The position numbers and the translations under genes are program-made. Positions 54,765 through 62,467 of a stretch of DNA of 64,000 nucleotides are shown here, piece by piece. Position 1 is the first letter of the stretch, and every line of letters begins with the position of its first letter. Under the pieces are notes generated by a model that saw only the letters and a program-made list of their open reading frames with translations, did not search any database and had not been told where the DNA came from. Origin of the DNA: JANQQJ01 sp046290575 (GTDB lineage: Bacteria > Pseudomonadota > Alphaproteobacteria > SMXS01); the NCBI GenBank assembly GCA_046290575.1, contig JBKAGX010000007.1, positions 1 through 64,000 of the forward strand, read 5' to 3'.

Positions 54765-55649
54765 TTATGCGTTCGCCGTTTCCAGCGACTCTATGGCTTC
54801 GGCCAGCGCCACCAACCGTTTCGCGTTCTCCACATGCAGGTTCTCGACAAGCTGGCCATCGACGACGACCACGCCCTTGCCCTCTTTTTCCGCTTCGGCG
54901 AAAGCCTCGATGATTTTATAGGCGTGGGTGACCTCATCGGCATCCGGCGCGAAGACTTCATTGGTCGGCGCCACCTGCGACGGGTGGATCAGCGTCTTGC
55001 CGTCGAAGCCCAGTTCCAGTCCCTGTTGGCAGGCATCGCGGAACCCCTGCTCGTTCTTCAGGTCCAGATAGACGCCGTCCAACACAGCCAATCCCTCGGC
55101 CCGGGCGGCGAGAATACACAGGGCCAGGCTGGTCAGCATGGGCAGGCGCGCAGGCGTGTGCAGGGCGTGAACGTCCTTGACCAGATCGGAGGTACCCATC
55201 ACCAGCGTGCTGATCCGTGGCGACGCACCGGCGATTTCCTCGGCCCGGAGAATGGCGCGCGGCGTTTCCATCATGCACCACAGGGCCGTGGTTTCCGGTG
55301 CGCCAGCCGCATCCATGCGATCAAGCGCGTCGTGCACCATCTGTGCCGATTCAACCTTGGGGATCAGGATCGCGTCGGGCGCGGCCGCACTGGCAGCCTT
55401 GATATCGTCCTCGCCCCAGGGCGTGTCGAGACCATTGGCGCGAATGATCAACTCGCGGCCGCCATAGCCGCCACCGGTAACAGAGGCGCAGACCTGCCCG
55501 CGCGCTTCTTCTTTCGCGTCCGGCGCGACGGCGTCTTCCAGGTCCAGGATGATCGCGTCAGCCGGCAGGCTCTTTGCTTTCTCCTGCGCGCGGGCGTTCG
55601 AACCCGGCATGTAAAGCACGCTGCGGCGGGGGCGGAATGTCGCGGCCAT
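54765..55649 (-). CDS. CoA ester lyase, malyl-CoA lyase/thioesterase type
   Basis: 294 residues of the citrate-lyase-beta/HpcH family. PRRSVLYMPGSNARAQEKAKS, ILDLEDAVAPDAKEEAR, LWCMMETPRAILRAEEI and GFDGKTLIHPSQVAPTNEVF are the conserved blocks; Glu and Asp metal ligands are present. The opening resembles Mcl2, the (3S)-malyl-CoA thioesterase of Rhodobacter, more than Mcl1. Together with mch it points to glyoxylate and acetyl-CoA metabolism. Which of the two activities it has is not settled by sequence. Confidence 0.85.
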   Translation of the reverse strand: MAATFRPRRSVLYMPGSNARAQEKAKSLPADAIILDLEDAVAPDAKEEARGQVCASVTGGGYGGRELIIRANGLDTPWGEDDIKAASAAAPDAILIPKVESAQMVHDALDRMDAAGAPETTALWCMMETPRAILRAEEIAGASPRISTLVMGTSDLVKDVHALHTPARLPMLTSLALCILAARAEGLAVLDGVYLDLKNEQGFRDACQQGLELGFDGKTLIHPSQVAPTNEVFAPDADEVTHAYKIIEAFAEAEKEGKGVVVVDGQLVENLHVENAKRLVALAEAIESLETANA

Positions 55650-55687
55650 CTTATGAATCTCCTAGCGAGAGCCGAGTGAAAAAGACA

Positions 55688-55773
55688 CCCCTCACCCTAC
55701 TCGGCATGCGCCTCGCTTCCCTCTCCCCAGCGGGGAGAGGGTGGTCTGAGCAATGCGAAGACCGGGTGAGGGG
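55688..55773. repeat. REP-like nested palindrome upstream of the lyase
   Basis: Outer arms CCCCTCACCC (55688-55697) and GGGTGAGGGG (55764-55773), inner arms CCCTCTCCCC (55719-55728) and GGGGAGAGGG (55732-55741) around a 3-base loop. Perfect pairing in both. It lies between asd and the lyase gene and can form a long hairpin in RNA. Confidence 0.75.
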
Positions 55774-55807
55774 GTTCATGATGCTGCCTGGTCAGTCAAA
55801 AGTTTGA

Positions 55808-56833
55808 CTAAGATGCTTTCTTCAGGTGCCGAGTGCCCAGAAGTTCTGCGATCTGTACCGCGTTGAGGGCAGCGCCCTTGCGCAGATTGTCGGAGACGCA
55901 CCACAGATTCAGGCCGTGCTCGACGGTCGGGTCCTTGCGGATCCGGCTGATGAAGGTCGCGAAATCGCCCACGGCTTCAACCGGGGTGACATAGCCTTCG
56001 TCCTCGCGCTTATCGACAACCATGATGCCGGGCGCTTCGCGCAACACATCGCGCGCGCGCTTTTCATCAATCGGGTTCTCGAACTCGATATTGACCGCCT
56101 CTGAATGGCCGACAAAGACCGGCACGCGCACGCAGGTCGCCGTCACCTCGATCGCGGGATCGAGAATCTTCTTGGTCTCGACGACCATCTTCCATTCTTC
56201 CTTGGTCGAACCGTCCTCCATGAAGACGTCGATGTGGGGAATCACGTTGAAGGCGATCTGCTTGGTGAAGTTTTCCTTCTTCACCTCGTCATTGACGAAG
56301 ATGGCGCGGGTCTGGCGGAACAGCTCGTCCATCGCGTCGTTGCCGGCGCCGGAGACGGACTGATAGGTCGACACGACGACGCGCTTGATTTTCGCCAGGT
56401 CGTGCAGCGGCTTCAGCGCCACCACCAGCTGGGCGGTGGAGCAGTTCGGGTTGGCGATGATGTTGCGCTTGGTATAGCCGTCAATCGCGTCGGCGTTCAC
56501 TTCGGGCACGATCAACGGCACGTCCGGGTCCATGCGGTAGAACGAGCTGTTGTCGATGACCGTGCAGCCGGCGTCGGCGATCTTCGGGCCATAGTCCTTG
56601 GCCACGCCCGAACCGGCCGCCATCAGCGCGATGTCGGTGCTCGTAAAATCATAGTTTTCCAGCGACTGGACCTTGAGGACCTTGTGTTCCCCGAAGGACG
56701 CTTCCTTGCCCTGGCTGCGTCGCGACGCCAGCGCGACAACTTCGTCGGCCGGGAACTGCCGTTCCGCCAGAATTTGCAGCATTTCGCGGCCAACGACGCC
56801 TGTCGCGCCGATGACTGCTACCTTGTAACCCAT
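55808..56833 (-). CDS. asd: Aspartate-semialdehyde dehydrogenase
   Basis: 341 residues. Reduces aspartyl phosphate on the way to lysine, threonine and methionine. NADP fold VAVIGATGVVGREMLQILAERQFP, LMAAGSGVAKDYGP, catalytic Cys in NPNCSTAQLVVALKPL near 132, the STYQSVSGAGNDAMDELF loop and the His in VFVGHSEAVNIEF. Normal length. Lies 18 bases after leuB. Confidence 0.96.
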   Translation of the reverse strand: MGYKVAVIGATGVVGREMLQILAERQFPADEVVALASRRSQGKEASFGEHKVLKVQSLENYDFTSTDIALMAAGSGVAKDYGPKIADAGCTVIDNSSFYRMDPDVPLIVPEVNADAIDGYTKRNIIANPNCSTAQLVVALKPLHDLAKIKRVVVSTYQSVSGAGNDAMDELFRQTRAIFVNDEVKKENFTKQIAFNVIPHIDVFMEDGSTKEEWKMVVETKKILDPAIEVTATCVRVPVFVGHSEAVNIEFENPIDEKRARDVLREAPGIMVVDKREDEGYVTPVEAVGDFATFISRIRKDPTVEHGLNLWCVSDNLRKGAALNAVQIAELLGTRHLKKAS

Positions 56834-56851
56834 GGGTTCTTCTCCGTGCCG

Positions 56852-57964
56852 TCAGGCAGCCAAATGATCCAGGGCGGCCAGAATGGCATCGCCCATGCCG
56901 GTCGTCGACACTTCGGTCATACCGGGCTGCATGATATCGCCCGTGCGATAGCCTGAGGCCAGCACATTTTCAACGGCTTTTTCGACCATGTCGGCGTCAT
57001 CACCCAGATCGAACGAATAGCGCAGCGCCATGGCAAAGCTCATGATCGAGGCGATCGGGTTGGCCTTGTTCTGGCCGGCAATGTCGGGGGCGCTGCCGTG
57101 CACCGGTTCATACATCGCTTTGCGCTTGCCGTTTTCGTCGGTGCCGCCCAGTGAGGCGGAGGGCAGCATGCCCAGCGACCCGGTCAGCATGGCGGCTGCA
57201 TCGGAGAGGATGTCGCCGAACAGATTATCGGTGACGATCACATCGAACTGTTTTGGCCAGCGGACCAGTTGCATGGCGCAATTGTCGGCGTACATGTGGC
57301 TCAACTCGACGTCCTGATATTCGTTGTCGTGTACCCACTGCGCTTCCTCGCGCCACAGAATGCCCGATTCCATCACATTGGCTTTTTCGGCGCTGGTGAC
57401 CCGATTGTCGCGGGCCCTGGCGATATCGAATGCGACCCGGCAGACCCGGCGGATTTCTTCTGTTGTGTAAACCTGGGTATTGACGCCCTGCCGCTGGCCA
57501 TCCGGCAGATCGGTGATGCCGCGCGGCTCACCAAAATAGACACCACCCGTCAGCTCGCGCACGATCATGATGTCGAGGCCGGCGACAACATCACGCTTCA
57601 GCGATGAGGCATCAGCCAGCGCTTCGAAACAGACAGCCGGGCGCAGATTGGCGAACAGTTCCATTTCCTTGCGCAGTCGCAGCAGGCCCTGTTCCGGGCG
57701 GATGGAGAAGTCAACATCGTCCCACTTCGGGCCACCGACGGCCCCCAGTAGTACGGCATCGACCGCCATTGCCTTGTCCATGACCGCGTCCGTCACCGGC
57801 ACACCGTGCGCATCGATACTGCAGCCGCCGACCAGGTCTTCGTCAAGATCAAAGCTCAATGAGCGATTGGATTCGAGCCAGCCGATCACCCGGCGGACTT
57901 CAGCCATCGCCTCGGCGCCGATACCGTCGCCGGGCAGGACCAGAAGGGACCTGTTGCTTGCCAT
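56852..57964 (-). CDS. leuB: 3-isopropylmalate dehydrogenase
   Basis: 370 residues. Oxidative decarboxylation step of leucine synthesis. LLVLPGDGIGAEAMAEVRRVI, LLGAVGGPKWDD, RELTGGVYFGEPRGI, the metal-binding YADNCAMQLVRWPKQFDVIVTDNLFGDILSD block and AMYEPVHGSAPDIAGQNKANPIASIMSFAM are all in place. Sixteen bases after leuD. Confidence 0.97.
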   Translation of the reverse strand: MASNRSLLVLPGDGIGAEAMAEVRRVIGWLESNRSLSFDLDEDLVGGCSIDAHGVPVTDAVMDKAMAVDAVLLGAVGGPKWDDVDFSIRPEQGLLRLRKEMELFANLRPAVCFEALADASSLKRDVVAGLDIMIVRELTGGVYFGEPRGITDLPDGQRQGVNTQVYTTEEIRRVCRVAFDIARARDNRVTSAEKANVMESGILWREEAQWVHDNEYQDVELSHMYADNCAMQLVRWPKQFDVIVTDNLFGDILSDAAAMLTGSLGMLPSASLGGTDENGKRKAMYEPVHGSAPDIAGQNKANPIASIMSFAMALRYSFDLGDDADMVEKAVENVLASGYRTGDIMQPGMTEVSTTGMGDAILAALDHLAA

Positions 57965-57980
57965 AATGGGATCCTGTTGT

Positions 57981-58598
57981 TTAGCTGGCGGGCGTGAGCC
58001 AGGGCTGTTGCGCAGTGCGCTTGGCCTCGAAACTGTCGATCGAATTGGCTTTTTCCATCGTCAGGCCGATGTCGTCCAGGCCGTTCATCAGACAGTGCTT
58101 GCGGAACGGGTCGATGTCGAAATCGATCGAGCCGCCATCCGGCCCGCTGATTGTCTGGGCTTCCAGATCGACCGTCAGAACCGCATTGGCGCCGCGTTCG
58201 GCGTCGTCCAGCAGCTTATCGACGTCTTCCTGCGGCAGGACTATCGGCAGAATGCCGTTCTTGAAGCAGTTATTGTAGAAAATGTCGGCAAAGCTTGGCG
58301 CAATGACGCAGCGGATGCCGAAATCCAGCAGCGCCCACGGGGCGTGCTCGCGTGACGAACCACAGCCGAAATTGTCTTCGGCGACCAGCACCTGGGCTTC
58401 ACGGTAGGCGGGCTTGTTCAAGACGAAGTCCGGCTTTTCCGTCCCATCATCATGGTACCGCATCTCGGCAAACAGCCATTTGCCAAGGCCCGTGCGCTGG
58501 ATTGTCTTCATGTGATCCGCCGGGATGATCATGTCGGTATCCACATTGATCAGCGGCAGCGGCGCGGCAACACCGGTCAGCTTGGTAAACTTGTCCAT
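57981..58598 (-). CDS. leuD: 3-isopropylmalate dehydratase small subunit
   Basis: 205 residues. With LeuC it isomerises isopropylmalate. Signatures: GVAAPLPLINVDTDMIIPADHMKTI, the swivel loop EDNFGCGSSREHAPWALLDFGIRCVIAPSFADIFYNN and KNGILPIVLPQE. Separated from leuC by a small unknown gene, with leuB downstream. Confidence 0.97.
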   Translation of the reverse strand: MDKFTKLTGVAAPLPLINVDTDMIIPADHMKTIQRTGLGKWLFAEMRYHDDGTEKPDFVLNKPAYREAQVLVAEDNFGCGSSREHAPWALLDFGIRCVIAPSFADIFYNNCFKNGILPIVLPQEDVDKLLDDAERGANAVLTVDLEAQTISGPDGGSIDFDIDPFRKHCLMNGLDDIGLTMEKANSIDSFEAKRTAQQPWLTPAS

Positions 58599-58632
58599 CT
58601 TGTTCTTCCTCGTGCCGCGCGGGGCGGTCTGG

Positions 58633-58812
58633 CTATTCCTTGCGAACGCCGATAATGCCGAACGTGCCGTCCTGGTCTTCGAACCCGTCCGTCAGCCCGA
58701 CATGATAAAGCCGCTCCATGCGGGGACGCTCTTCGTCCGTTGCATGTTCCTTGGCGATCTCAATGGCCCGGCGAATGGTCGACGCCCAGATTTCATCGGA
58801 TATCAACGCCAT
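58633..58812 (-). CDS. Small conserved-looking protein between leuC and leuD
   Basis: 59 residues from ATG 58812, chosen because GGGGAG lies 8 bases before it; a longer frame to 58860 or further only runs antisense into leuC. The protein is MALISDEIWASTIRRAIEI, then an acidic helix KEHATDEERPRMERLYHVGL and TFGIIGVRKE. No metal, nucleotide or membrane motif. Placement inside the leu operon suggests a small helper protein, but no function is known to me. Confidence 0.7.
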   Translation of the reverse strand: MALISDEIWASTIRRAIEIAKEHATDEERPRMERLYHVGLTDGFEDQDGTFGIIGVRKE

Positions 58813-58865
58813 GCTTACACTCCCCTGTCTTTGCTTTTGTCCCTGATCTTGATCTGACATTGCGG

Positions 58866-60266
58866 TTACTGATAGTCGCGCACGTCGGCCAGATGGCCCG
58901 CAATCGCAGCCGCGGCCGCCATGGCCGGGCTCATCAGATGGGTACGCCCCCCCTTGCCCTGGCGGCCTTCGAAGTTCCGGTTGGAGGTCGAGGCGCACCG
59001 TTCGCCCGGGGTAAGCTTGTCGGCGTTCATCGCAAGGCACATAGAGCAGCCCGGATCACGCCAGTCGAAGCCGGCCTCGATCAAAATCTTGTCCAGGCCT
59101 TCCTGCTCGGCCTGTTCCTTCACCAGACCGGACCCGGGCACGACCATGGCACCCACCGTGTCTGCGACCTTGCGCCCCTTGGCGACGGCGGCGACCGCGC
59201 GAATATCTTCAATGCGCCCATTGGTGCACGAGCCGATGAAGACCCGGTCAATCTTGACCTGGTCAAGCGGGGTGCCAGCTTCCAGCCCCATATAGGAGAG
59301 GGACCGTTCCGCTGCCTGCCGGCGGTTCTCGTCGCTGAAATCAGCCGGATTCGGCACCGCGCCGGTGATCGGCAGGACGTCCTGCGGACTGGTGCCCCAG
59401 GTGACCTGCGGCGCGACATCATTCGCGTTGAGGTGGACTTCCTCATCGAACACCGCGTCGTCGTCCGACTTCAGGGTCTTCCAGTAATTGACGGCGGCTT
59501 CCCATGCCGCGCCCTTCGGCGCCATCGGGCGCCCCTTGAAGTAATCGAACGCCTTTTCGTCGGGCGCGATCAACCCGGCGCGGGCGCCGCCTTCAATGGT
59601 CATGTTGCAGACCGTCATCCGGCCTTCCATGGAGAGCGCTTCAATCACGGGGCCGGCATATTCGATGACATAGCCGGTGCCACCGGCGGTGCCGATCTTG
59701 CCGATAATCGCCAGCACGATGTCCTTGGCGGTCACGCCGACAGGCAATTCCCCGTCGACGGTCACGCGCATATTCTTCGAGCGTTTCTGGATCAGCGTCT
59801 GGGTGGCAAGCACATGCTCAACTTCGGACGTGCCGATGCCAAAGGCCAGCGCGCCAAAGGCGCCGTGGGTTGCGGTGTGGGAATCGCCACAGACGATGGT
59901 GGTGCCGGGCAGGGTGAAGCCCTGTTCGGGGCCGACGACATGCACAATGCCCTGGCGGATATCGTTCATCGGCAGATAGATAACGCCGAATTCCTTGGAG
60001 TTGATCTCCAGTTGCTCAACCTGAATGCGCGATTGTTCGTCCTCGATCACCTGATCGCGGTTTTCAGTCGGGACATTGTGATCCGGCACCGCCAGTGTCG
60101 ATCCTGGCTGACGCACGGTCCGCCCCGCCATGCGCAGGCCTTCAAAGGCCTGCGGGCTGGTAACTTCATGCACCAGATGGCGGTCGATATAGATCAGGCT
60201 CGAGCCGTCTTCGTCCTCATGGACCAGATGGCTGTCCCAGATCTTGTCGTAGAGTGTTTTACCCAT
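58866..60266 (-). CDS. leuC: 3-isopropylmalate dehydratase large subunit
   Basis: 466 residues, an aconitase-type [4Fe-4S] enzyme. KTLYDKIWDSHLVHEDEDG, GDSHTATHGAFGALAFGIGTSEVEHVLATQT, first cluster Cys in FIGSCTNGRIEDIRA near 347, the other two in GCSMCLAMNADKLTPGERCASTSNRNFEGRQG near 407-410. Complete, with rplS 15 bases upstream. Confidence 0.97.
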   Translation of the reverse strand: MGKTLYDKIWDSHLVHEDEDGSSLIYIDRHLVHEVTSPQAFEGLRMAGRTVRQPGSTLAVPDHNVPTENRDQVIEDEQSRIQVEQLEINSKEFGVIYLPMNDIRQGIVHVVGPEQGFTLPGTTIVCGDSHTATHGAFGALAFGIGTSEVEHVLATQTLIQKRSKNMRVTVDGELPVGVTAKDIVLAIIGKIGTAGGTGYVIEYAGPVIEALSMEGRMTVCNMTIEGGARAGLIAPDEKAFDYFKGRPMAPKGAAWEAAVNYWKTLKSDDDAVFDEEVHLNANDVAPQVTWGTSPQDVLPITGAVPNPADFSDENRRQAAERSLSYMGLEAGTPLDQVKIDRVFIGSCTNGRIEDIRAVAAVAKGRKVADTVGAMVVPGSGLVKEQAEQEGLDKILIEAGFDWRDPGCSMCLAMNADKLTPGERCASTSNRNFEGRQGKGGRTHLMSPAMAAAAAIAGHLADVRDYQ

Positions 60267-60281
60267 CGCGTATGCGTACCC

Positions 60282-60725
60282 TTACTCTTCGGTGGTCGCG
60301 TCCTTTGCCTCAGGCTTAACAGGCGCTGCGGCCTTTGCTGCGCCCTTGACCTTGGGCTGGCGCAACCAATCCTGCTTCTCCTGAATACGGGCGGCCTTAC
60401 CAGTGCGGCCCCGCAGATAGTAAAGCTTGGCGCGGCGGACCCTGCCGCGGCGGACCACTTCAATGCTCTCCAGCCGGGGCGAATAAAGCGGGAAAACACG
60501 CTCTACGCCTTCGCCGTAGGACAGTTTGCGCACGGTGAAAGACGAGTTCAGTCCGTCATTCTTGCGTGCAATGCACACGCCTTCGAACGCCTGCACGCGC
60601 TCGCGACTGCCCTCAACAACCCGAACATTCACGCGCAGTGTATCGCCAGCGCCAAATTCGGGGACGTCGCCGGATTCGGTCAGCTTGGTGACCTGTTCCT
60701 GGTTCAGCTCTTCAATAATGTTCAT
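60282..60725 (-). CDS. rplS: 50S ribosomal protein L19
   Basis: 147 residues. MNIIEELNQEQVTKL, FGAGDTLRVNVRVVEGSRERVQAFEGVCIARKNDGLNSSFTVRKLSYGEGVERVFPLYSP and KLYYLRGRTGKAARIQE are the L19 pattern; the C-terminus adds a Lys/Ala tail. Sits at the interface with the small subunit. Part of the rpsP-rimM-trmD-rplS group. Confidence 0.97.
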   Translation of the reverse strand: MNIIEELNQEQVTKLTESGDVPEFGAGDTLRVNVRVVEGSRERVQAFEGVCIARKNDGLNSSFTVRKLSYGEGVERVFPLYSPRLESIEVVRRGRVRRAKLYYLRGRTGKAARIQEKQDWLRQPKVKGAAKAAAPVKPEAKDATTEE

Positions 60726-60753
60726 CGCACCTGTCCTTTAGCCATGCTTGTTC

Positions 60754-61464
60754 TTATTCTTCGTTCTTGTTTCTGGCCACATAGCGGTCCCATAAATCGG
60801 GCCGGCGTGACCGGGTTATATCCTCTGCTTTTCGTTTCCGCCAAGCGGCAATTTCCTTGTGATTGCCGGATAACAGAACCGATGGAATGTCACGCCCTTC
60901 CCAGTTCTGGGGTCGGGTGTAGTGTGGATATTCCAGCAACCCATCCGAAAAGCTCTCTTCATCCAGTACAGCTTCATCGCCAACCACGCCGGGCAACAAT
61001 CGGATCACGGAATCGATCATTGCCATCGCCGCCAGTTCGCCGCCTGAAAGAATAAAATCTCCCAGGCTGACTTCCTCGACCCCGTGGGCCTCCAGCGCGC
61101 GCTCGTCGACGCCCTCGAACCGTCCGCAGATCATCGTGGCGCCACCGGCGTCTTTCAGCCTTTGTGCCGCTGCCTGATCGAACACTTTGCCCCGTGGGGA
61201 CAGGTAGATCAGCGGCTGACCAGCCCTGTGTGCGCATCCGATCGCCTCGCTCAACACATCGGCCCGCATTACCATGCCGGGGCCGCCGCCTGCGGGCGTA
61301 TCATCGACTGTCCGGTGCTTGCCCAGCCCATGGTCGCGGATATCTGTGATATCGAGCGTCCAAAGCCCTTGTTCAAGCGCCTTTCCGGCCAGTGACAGAC
61401 CCAATGGCCCGGGAAACATCTCGGGGAACAGGGTCAAGATACGGGCTGTCCATGAAGCAGTTAT
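60754..61464 (-). CDS. trmD: tRNA (guanine-37-N1)-methyltransferase
   Basis: 236 residues if begun at the non-canonical ATA 61464, or 227 from the first canonical codon, TTG 61437. SPOUT enzyme that methylates G37 and prevents frameshifting. Family proteins begin Trp-x-x-x-Val/Ile-LTLFPEMFPGPLG; here the Trp strand (SWTARILTLFPEMF) lies upstream of the TTG, and AAGGAG sits exactly 7 bases before ATA. ATA overlaps the rimM stop as ATAA. Later motifs are normal: DDTPAGGGPGMVMRADVL, LIYLSPRGKVFDQ, ICGRFEGVDERALE, VSLGDFILSGGELAAMAMIDSVIRLLPGV. The start, not the identity, is in doubt. Confidence 0.9.
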   Translation of the reverse strand: MTASWTARILTLFPEMFPGPLGLSLAGKALEQGLWTLDITDIRDHGLGKHRTVDDTPAGGGPGMVMRADVLSEAIGCAHRAGQPLIYLSPRGKVFDQAAAQRLKDAGGATMICGRFEGVDERALEAHGVEEVSLGDFILSGGELAAMAMIDSVIRLLPGVVGDEAVLDEESFSDGLLEYPHYTRPQNWEGRDIPSVLLSGNHKEIAAWRKRKAEDITRSRRPDLWDRYVARNKNEE

Positions 61465-62009
61465 TCTGGTTCTCCTTCTCCTTCTTGCGTCTCAAGTTCC
61501 TGCGTTTCAAGGCGAACGACCACTCGCCCGCCTTTGATATCCACAACCGGCACGGCGGCCTCGGTAAAGGCCACCAGCTCGGTCTTGCCTGTCTCTTCCA
61601 GGCGGATGTCCAGCAGGTCACCCGCCCCGAAATTCTGTACGGCGATCACCGATCCGATGATGTCGCCGTCTTCATCCTCTGCCCGCAACCCGATCAGGTC
61701 GACATAGAAGAACGCATCGTCCTCATCAGCATCCCCCATCGCCGCGCGTGGCACGCAGAGTTCTGTGCCTTTCAGCGCCTCTGCCGCGTTGCGGTCATTG
61801 ACGCCTTCGAGTTTCAGGCCTGCACCGGTTTTGACAGGCCGCACGCCCTTCACCTTGAACCGGTCCCCCTTGGCCGTCACCAAAGGGCCATAGGCGTTCA
61901 GCCCAAAGGGGGTTTCGGTGAAGTGCTTGATCTTCAGCTCACCGCGAACCCCGATCGCGCCGGTGACGACACCCAGAACAACCAGCGTGTCGTTGCCGGC
62001 CCGCGCCAC
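61461..62009 (-). CDS. rimM: 16S rRNA processing protein RimM
   Basis: 182 residues. Helps mature the 30S head around S19. N-terminal domain VVLGVVTGAIGVRGELKIKHF and RNAAEALKGTELCVPR, then a PRC barrel with FFYVDLIGLRAEDEDGDIIGSVIAVQNFGAGDLLDIRLEE and a Glu-rich end. Starts 3 bases after rpsP; ends on the ATAA overlap with trmD. Confidence 0.96.
   Translation of the reverse strand: MARAGNDTLVVLGVVTGAIGVRGELKIKHFTETPFGLNAYGPLVTAKGDRFKVKGVRPVKTGAGLKLEGVNDRNAAEALKGTELCVPRAAMGDADEDDAFFYVDLIGLRAEDEDGDIIGSVIAVQNFGAGDLLDIRLEETGKTELVAFTEAAVPVVDIKGGRVVVRLETQELETQEGEGEPE
61462..61477 (-). promoter_or_regulatory. Ribosome site and AUA start candidate of trmD
   Basis: AAGGAG (61477-61472 on the minus strand), seven bases, then ATA (61464-61462). 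Codons between the upstream stop (61494-61492) and TTG 61437 include no ATG, GTG, TTG or CTG. Confidence 0.6.
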
Positions 62010-62012
62010 TGG

Positions 62013-62420
62013 TTATTCCTCGGTGGCTTCGGCTTCTTCCGCCGGCTCTTCCTTAGGCGCTTTGGCGGCTTCTGCTGCGGCAGCAGCTTTTTCCTCAGCT
62101 TCGCGCAGACGTTCCTGCGCCTTGGCCTTGGGTTTAGCCTTCTGCGGATTGTTGCGTTGTTCCGGCATCGGAATCATCTCGGCGGCAGCCAGCATGCGCG
62201 CGACCCGGTCGGTCGGCTTGGCGCCTTGCCCCAGCCAATATTCGATACGGTCCGACACCAGGACCATGCGCTGCTCGTGATCCTTCGGCAATAGCGGGTT
62301 GAACGTCCCCACTTTTTCGATAAACCGGCCGTCACGCGGGCTACGCGAATCGGCAATCACGATGCGGTAATAGGGGCGCTTTTTGGCGCCACCGCGCGCC
62401 AGTCTGATTTTCAATGACAT
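62013..62420 (-). CDS. rpsP: 30S ribosomal protein S16
   Basis: 135 residues. SLKIRLARGGAKKRPYYRIVIADSRSPRDGRFIEKVGTFNPLLPKD and RIEYWLGQGAKPTDRVARML are the S16 core. The C-terminal ~50 residues are an Ala/Glu/Lys-rich extension beyond the ~85-residue E. coli protein, common in alphaproteobacteria. Needed for 30S assembly. Confidence 0.97.
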   Translation of the reverse strand: MSLKIRLARGGAKKRPYYRIVIADSRSPRDGRFIEKVGTFNPLLPKDHEQRMVLVSDRIEYWLGQGAKPTDRVARMLAAAEMIPMPEQRNNPQKAKPKAKAQERLREAEEKAAAAAEAAKAPKEEPAEEAEATEE

Positions 62421-62467
62421 GAGGCTTTTCTGCTCCTTCTTCTTCTCTGATTTCTTGGTTTTCTCGT

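Noticed and set aside
58633..59040. 135-codon version of the small leu-operon protein
   Set aside because: The extra N-terminal part is out-of-frame leuC sequence; a ribosome site supports the 59-residue form.
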